Source: PVC group bacterium (lineage in GTDB: Bacteria > Verrucomicrobiota > Kiritimatiellia > UBA8416 > PXDI01). Taken from it: a stretch of 6,097 nt of DNA. The translations under genes were made by a program, and so were the position numbers. Location: contig PXDI01000015.1 of assembly GCA_003565095.1 (NCBI GenBank), positions 1 to 6,097 on the forward strand, in the 5' to 3' direction. Of the stretch, positions 4,894 to 6,097 are shown piece after piece. The first letter of the stretch is position 1, and the number at the start of each line of letters is the position of its first letter. The notes beneath the pieces are model-generated. The model had not been told where the DNA came from and searched no databases. It was given only the letters and a program-made list of their open reading frames with translations.

Positions 4894-6097
4894 TCATGAG
4901 TTACAGCCAGCATCTTGCTCAAATATTTGATCAAGATGGTTATTTCCGGTAACAGCCAGTACTTTTTTACGGATAGCCTCATTACCGACATCAAGTCTGA
5001 AATAACGTTCTTTACCGTCAGAACCTCTTTTTTTGCGGATCAATTGAATCCTATTGAAAAGGTCCCAGTGCTTTTCGGCAAATTCGGCAAGCCCTCTGGC
5101 TTTGTCTGCATTATCCTTCCGGCTGGGATCATGTGGTTCAAGAATGTCAAAGATGTAACCTTTGGAATCTTTCCTGACCACCACAAGGTCAGGAAACATG
5201 GGTTTTATATCTCCCGGAACACGATAAGGAATTTCCAGAGACCAAGGTTGTCTGTCCAAATTTCTAAGCCAGCCAACAACATGATCATCAGCAAGTTCTT
5301 CTTCCAATACGCCCTTTTCCCATGTTCCCAGCTCTGCACGGAAATTTCCGTCTTTCTCCACAAAAAGATGCATATCAAACTGCTGGGCATTTGAAGGTCG
5401 CCGAAAGCTAATGCTCTCCGGCAATGACCATGGTATATCCTGAGGCTGGCTGGTTGCAAGGCGCAGCCTTTCATAGTGCTTGCGACGTGGTTCTTTGAGT
5501 GCTGCAATATCACGCTTATTTTTTGAGTACAGAGTGTCAAATTCTTTGGCAGTTAGTTTTTCCAAGCTTTTCATACTGTCATGATCCTGGGCTAAAACAA
5601 TCACTTCCACTTTTACAGTATCAGAATTCCGGTCTTTCTGTGCTCGCCAGTATTCTTTATGAAGCCCATTACCCAGCAACCCGCCTGACTTTTTAAAAAG
5701 GCTGTCAATGTCAGCTGTTACTGCATCTGTCACATATGTCGCTTGTTCTTCAGTCCAGTTAGAACCATGTCCTACCGCAATAGTATTAATGTCTATGCCG
5801 GTAATTTGTTGGATTTTTTCTTGAAAAACAGATGCTTTTTTTAGTCGTTCAACTTCTACACCCATTTGTTGAACGATCTTATTTTTTACAGATTCATAAG
5901 CATCCATATCAATCATATCAAAGGTAAGTCCTCGTCCCAGCTTCATTAGTCTGCGCAGCGAGCTTTGCTTTCGAACAGCATTGACCCTGTAAGTAATGAG
6001 ATGACTCATGGCTTCAAACAAACCTTCACAACCTGGACGCCTATACAGAGTGACCATATCCCGAACGGTTCCAATTTCTGAAGGAGGAACATCCTCA
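4894..6097 (-). CDS. C-terminal part of DEAD/DEAH (type III Res-like) helicase-nuclease
   Basis: The frame is open to the right edge, so 400 codons of the C-terminus are visible and the start lies outside; the ATG at 6057 is internal, preceded in frame by EDVPPSEIGTVRD. I recognise the tail of a large DEAD/DEAH helicase family resembling the Res subunit of type III restriction enzymes; the motor motifs would be upstream and are not seen. Counting from the ATG at 6057, GCEGLFEAMSHLITYRVNAV (9-28) and EVKV-like beta strands (about 147-155, VKVEVIVLA) lead to a C-terminal PD-(D/E)XK-like core: KPMFPDLVVV (285-294) then GYIFDILEPHDPS (300-312). Asp290 and Glu307 fit the metal-binding acids, but the usual E-x-K lysine is His309 (EPH). 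A helix with KARGLAEFAEKH (319-330) follows, as expected after the core. It probably cuts or binds DNA. It is co-directional with the Hsp70 pair but separated by the repeat-rich gap. Confidence 0.82.
   Translation of the reverse strand, partial: EDVPPSEIGTVRDMVTLYRRPGCEGLFEAMSHLITYRVNAVRKQSSLRRLMKLGRGLTFDMIDMDAYESVKNKIVQQMGVEVERLKKASVFQEKIQQITGIDINTIAVGHGSNWTEEQATYVTDAVTADIDSLFKKSGGLLGNGLHKEYWRAQKDRNSDTVKVEVIVLAQDHDSMKSLEKLTAKEFDTLYSKNKRDIAALKEPRRKHYERLRLATSQPQDIPWSLPESISFRRPSNAQQFDMHLFVEKDGNFRAELGTWEKGVLEEELADDHVVGWLRNLDRQPWSLEIPYRVPGDIKPMFPDLVVVRKDSKGYIFDILEPHDPSRKDNADKARGLAEFAEKHWDLFNRIQLIRKKRGSDGKERYFRLDVGNEAIRKKVLAVTGNNHLDQIFEQDAGCNS

Noticed and set aside
4915..5394. 159-codon plus-strand ORF inside the helicase-nuclease gene
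   Set aside because: The minus-strand protein in the same place has recognisable family features; the plus-strand product has no motif and no ribosome site.

Overview
The window is about 6.1 kb of bacterial accessory DNA in which nearly all coding sequence lies on the minus strand. It reads, in the direction of transcription, from the right edge to the left edge. No rRNA, tRNA, CRISPR array or intact transposase was seen. Clear Shine-Dalgarno sites, an ATGA gene overlap and moderate G+C with a noticeably A+T-richer left end fit a bacterium. The style of the right-hand protein and of the intergenic repeats made me think of a deltaproteobacterium (Desulfobacterota), but that is a weak impression and not a placement.

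Layout in transcription order: (1) 4894-6097, the C-terminal 400 residues of a large protein that I recognise as the tail of a DEAD/DEAH (type III restriction Res-like) helicase family, with a PD-(D/E)XK-like nuclease fold; its start and any motor domains are off the right edge. (2) 4461-4893, a 433-base gap with no convincing full gene. It holds a small plus-strand ORF, an orphan consensus ribosome binding site, a GC hairpin and a large imperfect inverted repeat, and is probably the debris of a small mobile element plus the leader of the next gene. (3) 2034-4460, an Hsp70 ATPase whose C-terminal lid is replaced by a TPR array. (4) 766-2037, a compact UvrD/Rep-like SF1 helicase whose ATG overlaps the Hsp70 stop, so the two are translationally coupled. 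(5) 415-747, a broken gene with two opposite single-base frameshifts. (6) 1-348, the start of an unrecognised A+T-rich gene with its own promoter-like box, palindromic operator candidate and good ribosome binding site.

The core of interest is the coupled Hsp70-TPR / SF1 helicase pair next to a Res-like helicase-nuclease. Three nucleotide-dependent machines, two of them nucleic-acid enzymes and one a chaperone-type switch with a protein-interaction scaffold, are arranged in one direction beside mobile-element scars and a dead gene. That looks like a defence or genome-maintenance cassette. A working model (inference) is that Hsp70-TPR assembles or gates the helicase on DNA, perhaps in a complex with the large helicase-nuclease. 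Nothing in the sequence proves antiphage function.
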